This document shows, in pieces, positions 6,829 to 14,839 of a stretch of DNA of 35,365 nucleotides (position 1 is the stretch's first letter; each line of letters opens with the position of its first letter). A program made the position numbers and the translations under genes. The DNA lies in the NCBI RefSeq assembly GCF_945956895.1, contig NZ_CAMFJF010000006.1, forward strand, positions 1 through 35,365. Direction: 5' to 3'. The notes beneath the pieces are model-generated. The model ran no database searches and was not told the origin of the DNA. It was given only the letters and a program-made list of their open reading frames with translations. Source of the DNA: an uncultured Allobosea sp. (lineage in GTDB: Bacteria > Pseudomonadota > Alphaproteobacteria > Rhizobiales > Beijerinckiaceae).

Positions 6829-8071
6829 GCTGTCCACACGCGACCCTGCCAGCGAGATCGGACCCGTGCCGGGCGGTGAGGCCTTCGCGGCGGGCCCGCT
6901 CAAGCCGCCGAGCCCGCCGCCGCCGGGCGCATCATGGTGGGACCGTCTGCAAGGGCTCACCTCGCCACTGATCGTCCTGCTCGGGCTCATCGGCATGGGC
7001 GTGTTGGGCGCGCGGAACGTCTCGGCCAATCTCGCGGCGGCCGGGATGGAGATCGACTTCTCCTTCCTCTGGCAGCAGGCCGGCTTCGATGTCAGTGAGA
7101 GCCTGATCGCCTATTCCCCGCGCGACACCTATGCCCATGTGCTGCTCGTCGGCATCCTCAATACTCTGGTCGCCGCGGCGGTGACGCTGGTGCTGGCGAG
7201 CGCGATCGGCCTCGTCGTCGGCATCGCCATGACCAGCTCGAACTGGCTCGTGCGCAATCTGGCGCGGCTCTATGTCGAGTTGCTGCGCAACCTGCCGAAG
7301 CTTCTGATCGTGATCGCGCTCTATGTCGCGCTGGTCCGCGGCCTGCCGCATATCAAGGCGGCTTGGACCGGCCCGTTCGGGGCGATGCTGAGCAATCGCG
7401 GGCTCGCCCTGCCGTCGCCGGTGATCGGGCATGGCGGGTTGGCCTTGGCGCTCGCGGCCTGTCTCTGGCTCGCCGGCTGGGTGTTCTGGGCGCGGGCGGT
7501 GAAGCGGCATCAGGATGTGACCGGGCAGCGTTGGCCGATTGCCCTGCCGGTGCTGTTGGCGGGGCTTGCTGCTTATGCCGGGCTCATTCTGTCGGGACTT
7601 GCAGAAGTTGGCTGGTCGGTGCCGAAGCTCACCGGCTTCAACGTCAGCGGCGGCATCGGGTTGTCCTTGCAATTCGCCGCGCTCGTCCTGGCGCTTTCGG
7701 TCTATCATGGCGGGCAGATCGGCGCGATCGTCGAGGGCGGCATCCTGGCGACCTCGCGCGGCCAGCACGAGGCGGCGCTGGCGCTGGGCCTGAGCCGTCT
7801 CCGGACGATGCGATTGATCGTGCTGCCGCAGGCTCTGCGCGTCATCACGCCGCCGCTCGGCAACCAGTATTCCAACCTGCTCAAGAACACCTCGATCGCG
7901 CTCGCGATCGGCTACTCAGACCTGCTCAGCGTCGTCAGCACCTCGGTGAACCAGACTTTTCGGCCGATCGAACTGATGACGCTGGTCGCGCTGTTCTTCC
8001 TGATCGCGAACCTGCTGATCTCGGCCGGGGTCAACTGGTGCAACCATGTCTTCCGCATCAGGGGGCGCTGA
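6827..8071 (+). CDS. polar/general L-amino acid ABC transporter permease (AapQ-type)
   Basis: A roughly 414-residue inner-membrane permease of the His/Glu/Gln/Arg family. After a Pro-rich N-terminal tail there are about eight hydrophobic segments. The EAA loop that contacts the ATPase is EAALALGLSRLRTMRLIVLPQALRVITPP (about residues 317-345), followed by NQYSNLLKNTSIALAIG, characteristic of AapQ/BztB. The start is uncertain: ATG 6827 and GTG 6809 both lie within the operator palindrome and have no Shine-Dalgarno, so the mRNA may be leaderless; GTG 6866 behind GAGATCGG is an alternative. The second permease follows at once. No ATP-binding subunit for this transporter is in the window. Confidence 0.9.
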   Translation: MLSTRDPASEIGPVPGGEAFAAGPLKPPSPPPPGASWWDRLQGLTSPLIVLLGLIGMGVLGARNVSANLAAAGMEIDFSFLWQQAGFDVSESLIAYSPRDTYAHVLLVGILNTLVAAAVTLVLASAIGLVVGIAMTSSNWLVRNLARLYVELLRNLPKLLIVIALYVALVRGLPHIKAAWTGPFGAMLSNRGLALPSPVIGHGGLALALAACLWLAGWVFWARAVKRHQDVTGQRWPIALPVLLAGLAAYAGLILSGLAEVGWSVPKLTGFNVSGGIGLSLQFAALVLALSVYHGGQIGAIVEGGILATSRGQHEAALALGLSRLRTMRLIVLPQALRVITPPLGNQYSNLLKNTSIALAIGYSDLLSVVSTSVNQTFRPIELMTLVALFFLIANLLISAGVNWCNHVFRIRGR

Positions 8072-8072
8072 G

Positions 8073-9170
8073 ATGAATTCGCTCGCCGAGACGCCCCTCG
8101 TCGTAGGGCCGCCGCAGAGCCGCCGCCTCGTTGCGGCCGGGCGCTGGTTGCGCTCGAATCTGTTCTCCAGCTGGTGGAACACCCTGCTTACCGGCCTCGT
8201 CCTGTACGGGGTCGTGGCCTTCGTCGCGAAGGCGCTGAACTGGGGCGTGGTCGATGCCGTGCCCTTCTCCGGCAGCCGGGCCGAATGCGCGGCGGCGAGC
8301 GGCGCCTGCTGGGCCTTCCTGCGCGAGAAGGTCCATCTCGTCCTGACCGGGACCTATCCCGAGCCCGAACGCTGGCGTGCCTATCTCGCGAGCGCGGTGA
8401 TGATCGCGGCCATCTTCGCCTTCGCGAAGGCACCCATCGGCGTTGCCGGCCGGGCCGTGCTGGTGGTGGTCTCCGGCGTCTGCGCCTATCTGCTCCTGCG
8501 TGGCGGCGTCGCCGGTCTTCCGGTGGTCGAATCGCATCGCTGGAACGGCCTGCCGCTGATCCTCTTCCTCTCGGCCTTCAGCATGGCCGCGGCCTTTCCG
8601 CTCGGCGTCGTGCTCGCCTTGGCGCGCTGGTCGGGCCAGCGCGGGCTGTCGTTGTTCGCCGTCGGCTATATCGAGGCCGTCCGGGCGATCCCGATGGTCG
8701 CGGTGCTGTTCGCCGGCATCTTCATCCTGCCGCTGTTGTTGTCGCGCGGCGCCGCGATCGAGCCGGTCGCGGCGATCCTGATCGTGCTCACCCTGTTCTA
8801 CGCCGCCTATTTTGCCGAGGACGTGCGGGCCGGCTTGCAGGCCTTGCCGAAGGGCCAGACGGAGGCCGCCGCGAGCCTCGGCCTTTCGTCGGCGCAGCGC
8901 ATCCGGCTCATCGTGTTGCCGCAGGCGCTGCGCACGGCGATCCCCGGCATCACCAATTCGATCATCGGCAGTTTCAAGGACACCTCGCTCGTCGCGATCG
9001 GCGGCATGCACGACCTGCTCTCGACCGCGCGCATGGCCTATGCCGATCCGCAATGGCAGGCCTATTCGCTGGAGGCGAACCTGGCGATCGGGCTGTTCTA
9101 CTTCATCAGCTGCTGGCTGATCTCGGAACGGGCTCGGCGGCTCGGCCATGGCGCCGTCAAGGCGCGCTAG
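8073..9170 (+). CDS. polar/general L-amino acid ABC transporter permease (AapM-type)
   Basis: A 365-residue inner-membrane permease, partner of the preceding AapQ-type protein. It has the large periplasmic segment typical of AapM/BztC, about eight hydrophobic helices and an EAA loop, TEAAASLGLSSAQRIRLIVLPQALRTAIP (about 270-298), followed by NSIIGSFKDTSLVAIGGMHDLL. ATG 8073 comes one base after the upstream stop (TGAGATG), indicating coupled translation; an in-frame ATG at 8046 would overlap the upstream gene. In classic aapJQMP operons the ATPase gene aapP comes next, but here a GntR regulator follows after 75 bp. The heterodimer should import L-amino acids with the binding protein at 10737-11780. 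Confidence 0.9.
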   Translation: MNSLAETPLVVGPPQSRRLVAAGRWLRSNLFSSWWNTLLTGLVLYGVVAFVAKALNWGVVDAVPFSGSRAECAAASGACWAFLREKVHLVLTGTYPEPERWRAYLASAVMIAAIFAFAKAPIGVAGRAVLVVVSGVCAYLLLRGGVAGLPVVESHRWNGLPLILFLSAFSMAAAFPLGVVLALARWSGQRGLSLFAVGYIEAVRAIPMVAVLFAGIFILPLLLSRGAAIEPVAAILIVLTLFYAAYFAEDVRAGLQALPKGQTEAAASLGLSSAQRIRLIVLPQALRTAIPGITNSIIGSFKDTSLVAIGGMHDLLSTARMAYADPQWQAYSLEANLAIGLFYFISCWLISERARRLGHGAVKAR

Positions 9171-9245
9171 AAGCCGCGAGCGACAAAAGAAGTGGCCAGC
9201 CGCTCAAGCGATGCTCTAAGCACAAGGCGGGCAGGAAAAGAGACG

Positions 9246-9932
9246 ATGACGCTCGATATCGCCGGTTCGGATACGCGCCAGCTGCGCCAGCTGGTCCGTT
9301 CGCGCAATGACGTGATCTTCGAGATCGTGCGCGACCGCATCTGCCTGCGCGAATATGACGAGGGCCATGTCATCCACGAGACGGCGCTGGCGACGGAATT
9401 CCGCGTCAGCCGCACGCCGATCCGGCAGGTCCTGCAGCGGCTGGTCTACGAGCAACTCGCCGAGACCCGCAACGGCGTCGGCACGATCGTCTCCTATGTC
9501 GGGCCGCAATCGGCCGACATGCTGCGCTTCCGCATCGGGCTGACACGATTGATCGCCGACCTGATCCCGCTCCAGCTGCCTTTGACCCTGGGATCCGACT
9601 ATGCCCGTTTGCAGGCCCTGGCCGGACTGCTCAAGCCGGAGTCCTCGTTGAAGGAGGCCTGGGACGTCTGGCGGACACATCACGAGGTCCGCAACGCCCT
9701 GATCGGCGACGAAGCGCTCAGGCAGATGGACGACACCATCTTTTTCCGTACCGCCCGCGGCTGGATCGGCTGGCTGAAGCAGGAGCCTGCCGCGATGCAT
9801 GCGCTGCTGGTCGAGGAGATCGCGGCGGTTGCCGGGAAAGCGACGGCTCTGTCGGCGCCGGAGCTGTTCCGTTTGCATGCCGCCCATCTCGAACGGATGC
9901 TGGCGCGCTACGGCGTGCAGGACAGCAAATAG
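9246..9932 (+). CDS. GntR-family (FCD-type) transcriptional regulator
   Basis: A 228-residue regulator. Residues about 15-80 are a GntR winged helix (IFEIVRDRICLREYDEG, HETALATEFRVSRTPIRQVL, RLVYEQLAETRNGVGTIVSYV). Residues about 90-220 form an all-helical ligand-binding domain of the FadR/FCD class with divergent metal-site histidines. It is last in the permease operon, so it is the natural candidate for binding the AGCTGTRTACAGC palindromes before the permease operon and the binding-protein gene (inference). AGGAAAAGAG precedes ATG 9246. Its last 25 bases overlap the end of the convergent phosphatase gene. The ligand is probably a transported amino acid or derivative. Confidence 0.88.
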   Translation: MTLDIAGSDTRQLRQLVRSRNDVIFEIVRDRICLREYDEGHVIHETALATEFRVSRTPIRQVLQRLVYEQLAETRNGVGTIVSYVGPQSADMLRFRIGLTRLIADLIPLQLPLTLGSDYARLQALAGLLKPESSLKEAWDVWRTHHEVRNALIGDEALRQMDDTIFFRTARGWIGWLKQEPAAMHALLVEEIAAVAGKATALSAPELFRLHAAHLERMLARYGVQDSK

Positions 9933-10426
9933 GCGATCTGTTCCTCGCTTTCGATGGCGCCGGGCCTTGCCGCCCGCACGGCCGTGATCGCGGCTTGCGG
10001 CGTCGAGCCTGTCGCGATCAGCAGCCGCGCCGCCATCATGCCCGAGCGGCCGTAGCCGGCGAGGCAGCAGAAGGCGATGCGGCGCCCTTGGCGCAGCTCT
10101 CCAGCGAGGCGCTCGATCAGGGGCGGCCAGTCGAGCCGCTGGTCGGGCGCGGAGAAATCGGCGATCGGGGTGCGGAGCAGGGTGATCGACCGCGCTTCGG
10201 CGGCGCTGGCCAGATCGTCGAGTTCGTCAGGATCGTATTCGTCGTCGTCGAGCAGGATTACCAGCAAGACCGTCTGCCATGCGGCGAGCGTGTCCAGAAC
10301 CTCATCCTGCAAGGCTCCGTCGACGAAACGCTCGCCACGCTTGGCGATCACGAGGCCGGGTAGCGGCAGCATGCCGATCGCCCCGGCAAGGCCCGGCGGC
10401 TCGACCCAGGCAATCCCCTCAGCCAT
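9908..10426 (-). CDS. dual-specificity/tyrosine phosphatase-like protein (second of two)
   Basis: A 172-residue Cys-phosphatase-like protein with P-loop CLAGYGRSG (Cys121, Arg127) and probable acid Asp90 in PIADFSAPD. The C-terminal ESEEQIAYLLS parallels ETEAQADFLIS in the phosphatase at 6127-6720, so the two are likely paralogues. It has a Pro-rich N-terminus, no signal peptide, and an acidic DDDEYDPDELDD insertion. ATG 10426 has GGAGGGG upstream. The open frame extends to 10675, but only through a palindromic repeat (translating as HCERSEAIQ), which is not protein-coding. The 3' end overlaps the GntR gene by 25 bases. The substrate is unknown; location suggests a role in amino acid transport control. 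Confidence 0.82.
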   Translation of the reverse strand: MAEGIAWVEPPGLAGAIGMLPLPGLVIAKRGERFVDGALQDEVLDTLAAWQTVLLVILLDDDEYDPDELDDLASAAEARSITLLRTPIADFSAPDQRLDWPPLIERLAGELRQGRRIAFCCLAGYGRSGMMAARLLIATGSTPQAAITAVRAARPGAIESEEQIAYLLSCTP

Positions 10427-10556
10427 GCGCCCCTCCGCCCAGCTCTCCCGCCATCGGGAGATGCGGTGCTCGTCGCGCTCATGAAGCGGATCGAGGCGGG
10501 GGTTGTCCACTGTCGAAGGCAGGCGACCGGTTGGGCCGGTTCGCTCCGACTCGGCC

Positions 10557-10653
10557 GTCATTGCGAGGAGCGAAGCGACGAAGCAATCCAGGGGGACTGG
10601 GTCGAACGCTTCAGCACAGTCCCCCTGGATTGCTTCGCTGCGCTCGCAATGAC
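10557..10653. repeat. GTCAT...ATGAC palindromic repeat, copy 1 (GTCATTGCGA type)
   Basis: A near-perfect inverted repeat of about 97 bp starting GTCATTGCGAGGAGCGAAGC and ending CTCGCAATGAC, with inner arms GGGGGACT/AGTCCCCC. A sister copy is at 23818-23905. This class of intergenic hairpin is common in Rhizobiales and, when mistranslated, gives HCERSEAIQ. The rest of 10427-10736 holds the binding-protein terminator and no gene. Confidence 0.85.
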
Positions 10654-10672
10654 GGGGAATGGCAGGGGCCTG

Positions 10673-10710
10673 CAAAACAAAAAGCCCTCCCGGATCGCTC
10701 CGGAAGGGCT
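10673..10710 (-). terminator. intrinsic terminator of the amino acid binding-protein gene
   Basis: On the minus strand, AGCCCTTCCGGA and TCCGGGAGGGCT pair as a stem of 11 base pairs with one mismatch and a 4-nt loop, followed by TTTTTGTTTTG. It starts 27 bases past the stop codon. This is the clearest rho-independent terminator in the window. Confidence 0.88.
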
Positions 10711-10736
10711 CGGTTCGGCTATCCCGGTCGAGGGTT

Positions 10737-11780
10737 TTACCGGACCGGATAGGAGAAGATCAGGCCGCCGTCGCGGGCGAGGCGGTTCGGCGACTGGGCG
10801 CGGTCCATCGCCAGCGGCGAGGCCTTGCCGATATGCTTCTCGAAGACCTCGCCGTAATTGCCGACCTGCTTGATGATCTGGAAGGCCCAGTCCGGGCGCA
10901 GGCCGAGCTTCTTGGCCATGTCCGCGGTCGGGCCGTTCGGCGCGACCAGGCGCTGGGCGTCGACGGGCATGTCCTTGAGCGCGGCGAGCTTGGCTTCGAC
11001 GTTCTTGGAGGTCAGGCCGAATTCCTCGGCCGCGACCATGACCTGCACACCCCAGAACAGGGTCTTTTCCAACTCGGTATCGGGGCGGGAGACGAGCGCC
11101 AGCGGCTCGGTCGCGGAGCGCTGGGGGACCAGCACGTAATCGTCCGGCTTCGGCGCCAGCAGGCGGTCGGCGGCGAGCGCCGAGACCGAGCTCGCGACGG
11201 CGTCGCATTTGCCGGAGAAGAAGGCCTGGAGGCGGGCGGTCTTGTCGGCGATGTTCTCGACCTTGTAGGGCAGCTTCGCCTCACCGAACCAGTCGGCGAG
11301 ATAGAGCAGGGTGGTCGAGCCCTCCTCGGCGCAGATCGTCGCGCCCGAGAGATCGGCGAGCTTGGTCATGCCGAGGCTCTTGGGCACCATGAAGCCCTGG
11401 CCGTCATAGAAGGTGGTGGTGACGAAGGAGACGCCGGGATCGGCGTCGCGCGTGCCGGTCGCGGTGATGCCGCGCGAGGCGATATGGGCGCTGCCGCTGA
11501 TGATCGCCTTCAGGCTGTCGGAGAAGCCAATGCCGCGCAGCTCCGCTTTGTTGGCGTCGCCAAAGATCGCGACGGCGGCCATGCGGCAGAACTCGACATT
11601 GAAGCCCTGGAAGCGGCCGGCGCTGTCGGGGACCGAGAAACCCGGCGAATTCGGGTTCACCAGGCAGATGATCTTGCCGTCTTCCTTGACCTTGTCGAGC
11701 ACCGGGCCGGCCTGTGCTGCCGGCGCGACCAGGGTGAGCGTTGCCGCGGCGAGCGCCGCACGAATGATGCTGTATGTCAT
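10737..11780 (-). CDS. periplasmic amino acid-binding protein of an ABC importer (AapJ-type)
   Basis: A 347-residue solute-binding protein (family 3). Residues 1-24 are a signal peptide ending AQA/G. The opening VLDKVKEDGKIICLVNPNSPGFSVPD and GFNVEFCRMAAVAIFGDA are diagnostic of the AapJ/BztA general L-amino acid group. EEGSTTLLYLADWF and GKCDAVASSVSALAADR match the second lobe. It would deliver polar L-amino acids to the permeases at 6827-9170. It is transcribed separately, with its own -35/-10 overlapping a GntR-type palindrome and an intrinsic terminator. GGGAGA lies 8 bases before ATG 11780. In the classic aap locus this gene comes first in the operon. Confidence 0.92.
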   Translation of the reverse strand: MTYSIIRAALAAATLTLVAPAAQAGPVLDKVKEDGKIICLVNPNSPGFSVPDSAGRFQGFNVEFCRMAAVAIFGDANKAELRGIGFSDSLKAIISGSAHIASRGITATGTRDADPGVSFVTTTFYDGQGFMVPKSLGMTKLADLSGATICAEEGSTTLLYLADWFGEAKLPYKVENIADKTARLQAFFSGKCDAVASSVSALAADRLLAPKPDDYVLVPQRSATEPLALVSRPDTELEKTLFWGVQVMVAAEEFGLTSKNVEAKLAALKDMPVDAQRLVAPNGPTADMAKKLGLRPDWAFQIIKQVGNYGEVFEKHIGKASPLAMDRAQSPNRLARDGGLIFSYPVR

Positions 11781-11810
11781 CCCGATCTTCTCCCGTTATC
11801 GAGCTATAGA

Positions 11811-11840
11811 GCTGTATACAGCAACTCAGACATACGTCAA
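11811..11840 (-). promoter_or_regulatory. promoter of the binding-protein gene with overlapping GntR-type operator
   Basis: Read on the minus strand: TTGACG (11840-11835), a 16-bp spacer and TATACA (11818-11813) as -35 and -10. The -10 box lies inside the perfect palindrome GCTGTATACAGC (11811-11822), whose core is shared with the operator at 6795-6828. A bound regulator would cover the -10 element, implying repression. Confidence 0.75.
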
Positions 11841-11929
11841 ACGCTGCTCTTGCGTCAGCCGCCGGGTTTGGGGAAGGTCGGGTGTCGTTGCCGCAGAGGC
11901 GACAATCTATTCCGGAACGTCATAACAAT

Positions 11930-11957
11930 GCGCCGCGAATGCATTAGCCAGCGGCGC
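11930..11957. repeat. hairpin in the leader region of the peptidase operon
   Basis: GCGCCGC (11930-11936) and GCGGCGC (11951-11957) enclose 14 nt, about 65 bases before the prolyl aminopeptidase start. An AATGCATT palindrome lies in the loop. It could be an operator or leader structure. I could not identify the operon promoter in 11841-12021. Confidence 0.35.
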
Positions 11958-12021
11958 TTCGGGCGTGCCATCCTCCCCCTATCGAGGAGCGTCGCGATGC
12001 TCCGGTTCGGCGGAGCCCGGC

Positions 12022-12999
12022 GTGCCAGACGATCAGAACGCCCTCTACGAGGCGGTTGAGCCTTATCGGTCCCTGCGCCTCCCGGTCGGCGATGGGCATG
12101 AGCTTCATGTCGATGAGAGCGGCAATCCCGACGGCATTCCCGTGGTCTTCCTGCATGGCGGGCCGGGCGGCGGCACCAAGCCGGCGCAGCGCAGAACCTT
12201 CGATCCCACGGCCTTCCGGATTGTGACCTTCGACCAGCGCGGGGCGGGGCGCTCCAGCCCACTGGCGGAACTTGCGGGCAATACCACGCAGGCGCTGATC
12301 GCCGATCTCGAACGCATCCGGGAGCATCTCGGTATCGACCGTTGGCTGGTCACGGGCGGCTCCTGGGGCAGCTGCCTCGGGCTCGCCTATGGGCAGGCCC
12401 ATCCCGAACGCTGCCTCGGCTTCCGCCTGCACGGCATCTTCATGGCGGAGCGGGCCGAGATCGACTGGTGGTTCCACGGTTCGCGCACGATCTTCCCGGA
12501 CCACTGGGAGACCTTCGCCCATTTCGTGCCGGAAGCGGAGCGCGGCGACCTGCTCGGCGCCTATTACCGTCGCCTCACCGGGCCGGATCGCGAGCAGCAG
12601 CTGGCGGCGGCGGTCGCCTTGCGTACCTTCTCGGGGAAGACGCAGACCTTCCTGCCCGATGCCGAGCATGTCGCGGCATTGACCGAGCCGGAGGCGGCGC
12701 TCGCGCTCGCCCGCATCTTCACGCATTACTGCGTCAACGGCGCCTTCCTCCAGCCCGGCCAGCTGCTGCGCGACGTCTCGCGCATCCGGCATCTGCCGGC
12801 CGAGATCGTGCAGGGGCGCTACGACATCGTGACGCCGATGTGCACGGCCTGGCGCCTGAAGACCGCCTGGCCCGAGGCTCGCTTCACCATCGTGACCGAA
12901 GCCAACCACGCGGCGACGCCGAGCGCGCCGGCCCTCTCGCTGGCGCTGCGCGATGCGACCGATCGCCTGCGCGATGCCATGCCGGCCCTCGCGGCCTGA
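12022..12999 (+). CDS. pip: prolyl aminopeptidase (proline iminopeptidase)
   Basis: A 325-residue alpha/beta hydrolase of peptidase family S33 that removes N-terminal proline from peptides. The oxyanion motif HGGPGGG (about 45-51), the nucleophile elbow GGSWGS with Ser114, Asp268 in QGRYDIVTP and His296 in EANHAATP make a complete triad. FDQRGAGRS is the usual second signature. GTG 12022 is chosen because GGAG lies 7 bases upstream and homology begins here; an in-frame ATG at 11965 has no ribosome site. It is the first gene of the peptide operon and is probably cytoplasmic, acting on imported peptides. The histidine is followed by AATP rather than the usual S, a minor variation. Confidence 0.9.
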   Translation: MPDDQNALYEAVEPYRSLRLPVGDGHELHVDESGNPDGIPVVFLHGGPGGGTKPAQRRTFDPTAFRIVTFDQRGAGRSSPLAELAGNTTQALIADLERIREHLGIDRWLVTGGSWGSCLGLAYGQAHPERCLGFRLHGIFMAERAEIDWWFHGSRTIFPDHWETFAHFVPEAERGDLLGAYYRRLTGPDREQQLAAAVALRTFSGKTQTFLPDAEHVAALTEPEAALALARIFTHYCVNGAFLQPGQLLRDVSRIRHLPAEIVQGRYDIVTPMCTAWRLKTAWPEARFTIVTEANHAATPSAPALSLALRDATDRLRDAMPALAA

Positions 13000-13009
13000 A
13001 GGAACGACG

Positions 13010-14824
13010 ATGTACGAAGCCGCCAGCCAGATCCGTCTGGGCATCGAGCCCTATCTCGAAATCCGCAGCGCCAAGAGCCCGGCGGTCGCGCCGGACGGCG
13101 AACTGCTCGCCTATCTCAGCGACGAGAGCGGCACGCATCAGATCTGGCTGAGGCCCCTTGCCGGCGGCGCCCCCTGGCGCCTGACCGACATGCCGGAGCC
13201 GATCGGCGCGATCGCCTTCAACCCGAAGAACCGCGACCTGCTGTTCACCATGGATTGCGGTGGCGACGAGCGGCATCAGCTCTGGCTGGTGCCCGGCGCC
13301 TCCGGCGTGCCGCAGCCGCTGACGGATGATCCGACCGTCGTCCATGTCTGGGGCTGCTGGGCGGCGGACGGTCAGCGCATCGCCTTCGCCTCGAACGCGC
13401 GCGACCGCGAGCATATGGACATCTACGTGATGGACATGGCGACGCGGGCGGCGCGCCGTGTCTTCGAGGGCAGTGGTTATCGCGAGGCGGTGGCCTTCTT
13501 CCCGGATGGCCGTTCGCTGCTGGTGGCTGACGCCACCCATGCGATGAACGACCAGGACCTCTTCCGGCTCGATCTCGAGAGCGGGGCACGCGAGGCCTTG
13601 CTGCCGCATGAGGGCCGCGCCCGCTATGCCGCGAGCCGGATGAAGAAGGACGGCAGCGGCTTCTTCACGATCACTGACCAGGGGCGTGAGTTTCTCAGCG
13701 TTGCCTTCCGGTCGGCGACTGACGGCACGCTGAACTGGATCGTCGCGCGCGATGGGCAGGATATCGAGGCGGTGGCGCTGGCGCCGGATCAGAACCGCCT
13801 CGCCTATGTCGCGAATGATCGCGGCTGGAACCGCATCTTCGTGCGCGAGATCGCCGAGGGAGCGGAGTTCGAGGTCGAGGGTTTTCCGGCCGGCTCGATC
13901 GGCTCCGTCGCCTGGCTGCCGGATGGCTCGGGACTCGTCTTCCCGCTCGACGGCTCGACCTCCTCGCCGGATATCTGGCGCTTCGATATCGCCTCGAAGC
14001 AGGTCAAGCGTCTGACGGATGCCTCGAAGGCCGGGCTCGATCAGGCCACATTCGTCGAGCCGACGGTCGCGAGCACGAAAAGCTTCGACGGGCTGGAGGT
14101 CCCGTTCTTCGTCTACCGGCCGCGCGGCAAGGCGCCGGAGGGCGGCTATCCGGCGGTGGTCGTGGTGCATGGCGGGCCGGAGGCGCAGTGGACCCCGATC
14201 TTCCGGGCCGACCTGCAGTTCTTCCTGAGCCAGGGCATCATGGTGATCGCGCCGAATGTCCGCGGCTCGACCGGCTATGGCCGCAGCTATCACCATCTCG
14301 ACGACAAGCATCTGCGCATGGACAGCGTCGCCGACCTCAAGGCTGTCCGGCTCTGGCTGCGCGAGCAGAGCGATGTGAACGATGAGCGCGTCGCCGTCTA
14401 TGGTCGCTCCTATGGCGGCTTCATGGTGCTGGCGGCGCTGACCGAGCAGCCCGAGCTGTGGAAGGTCGGGATCGAGTTCTACGGCATCGCCAATTTCCTG
14501 ACGCTGCTGCAGACGACGGGGCCGTGGCGGCGCTATCTGCGCGCGGTGGAATATGGCGATCCGGTCGCCGATCGCGAGAACCTGATCCGCTTCTCGCCGA
14601 TCCACAAGCTCGACCAGATCCGCGTGCCGCTCTTCATCGCGCAGGGGCTCGACGATCCGCGCGTACCGCCGGGCGAGAGCGAGATGATCCATTCGGTGCT
14701 GCGCGGCCTTGGCCGCCCGGTCGAGTATGTGCGCATTCCGCATGAGGGTCACGGCTTCGCCCGAATCGAGAACCGCCGCACCGTCTTCGGCGGCGTGGCC
14801 CGTTTCCTGCGTGAGCATCTGTAG
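13010..14824 (+). CDS. S9-family serine peptidase (acylaminoacyl peptidase/prolyl oligopeptidase type)
   Basis: A 604-residue peptidase with an N-terminal beta-propeller (about 30-340, repeats such as SPAVAPDGELLAYLSDESG and WAADGQRIAFASNARD) that gates access to a C-terminal alpha/beta hydrolase domain. The triad is Ser467 in GRSYGGFM, Asp549 in GLDDPRVPPG and His581 in HEGHGF. The family cleaves short peptides or blocked N-termini, not whole proteins. AAGGA precedes ATG 13010, 10 bases after the prolyl aminopeptidase stop, so the genes are cotranscribed. There is no signal peptide, which fits intracellular processing of imported peptides. Confidence 0.92.
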   Translation: MYEAASQIRLGIEPYLEIRSAKSPAVAPDGELLAYLSDESGTHQIWLRPLAGGAPWRLTDMPEPIGAIAFNPKNRDLLFTMDCGGDERHQLWLVPGASGVPQPLTDDPTVVHVWGCWAADGQRIAFASNARDREHMDIYVMDMATRAARRVFEGSGYREAVAFFPDGRSLLVADATHAMNDQDLFRLDLESGAREALLPHEGRARYAASRMKKDGSGFFTITDQGREFLSVAFRSATDGTLNWIVARDGQDIEAVALAPDQNRLAYVANDRGWNRIFVREIAEGAEFEVEGFPAGSIGSVAWLPDGSGLVFPLDGSTSSPDIWRFDIASKQVKRLTDASKAGLDQATFVEPTVASTKSFDGLEVPFFVYRPRGKAPEGGYPAVVVVHGGPEAQWTPIFRADLQFFLSQGIMVIAPNVRGSTGYGRSYHHLDDKHLRMDSVADLKAVRLWLREQSDVNDERVAVYGRSYGGFMVLAALTEQPELWKVGIEFYGIANFLTLLQTTGPWRRYLRAVEYGDPVADRENLIRFSPIHKLDQIRVPLFIAQGLDDPRVPPGESEMIHSVLRGLGRPVEYVRIPHEGHGFARIENRRTVFGGVARFLREHL

Positions 14825-14839
14825 AAGGAAAAACCAGCC

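Noticed and set aside
10427..10675. 83-residue N-terminal extension of the second phosphatase
   Set aside because: Its codons run through the palindromic repeat (HCERSEAIQ), and a good ribosome site marks the ATG at 10426.
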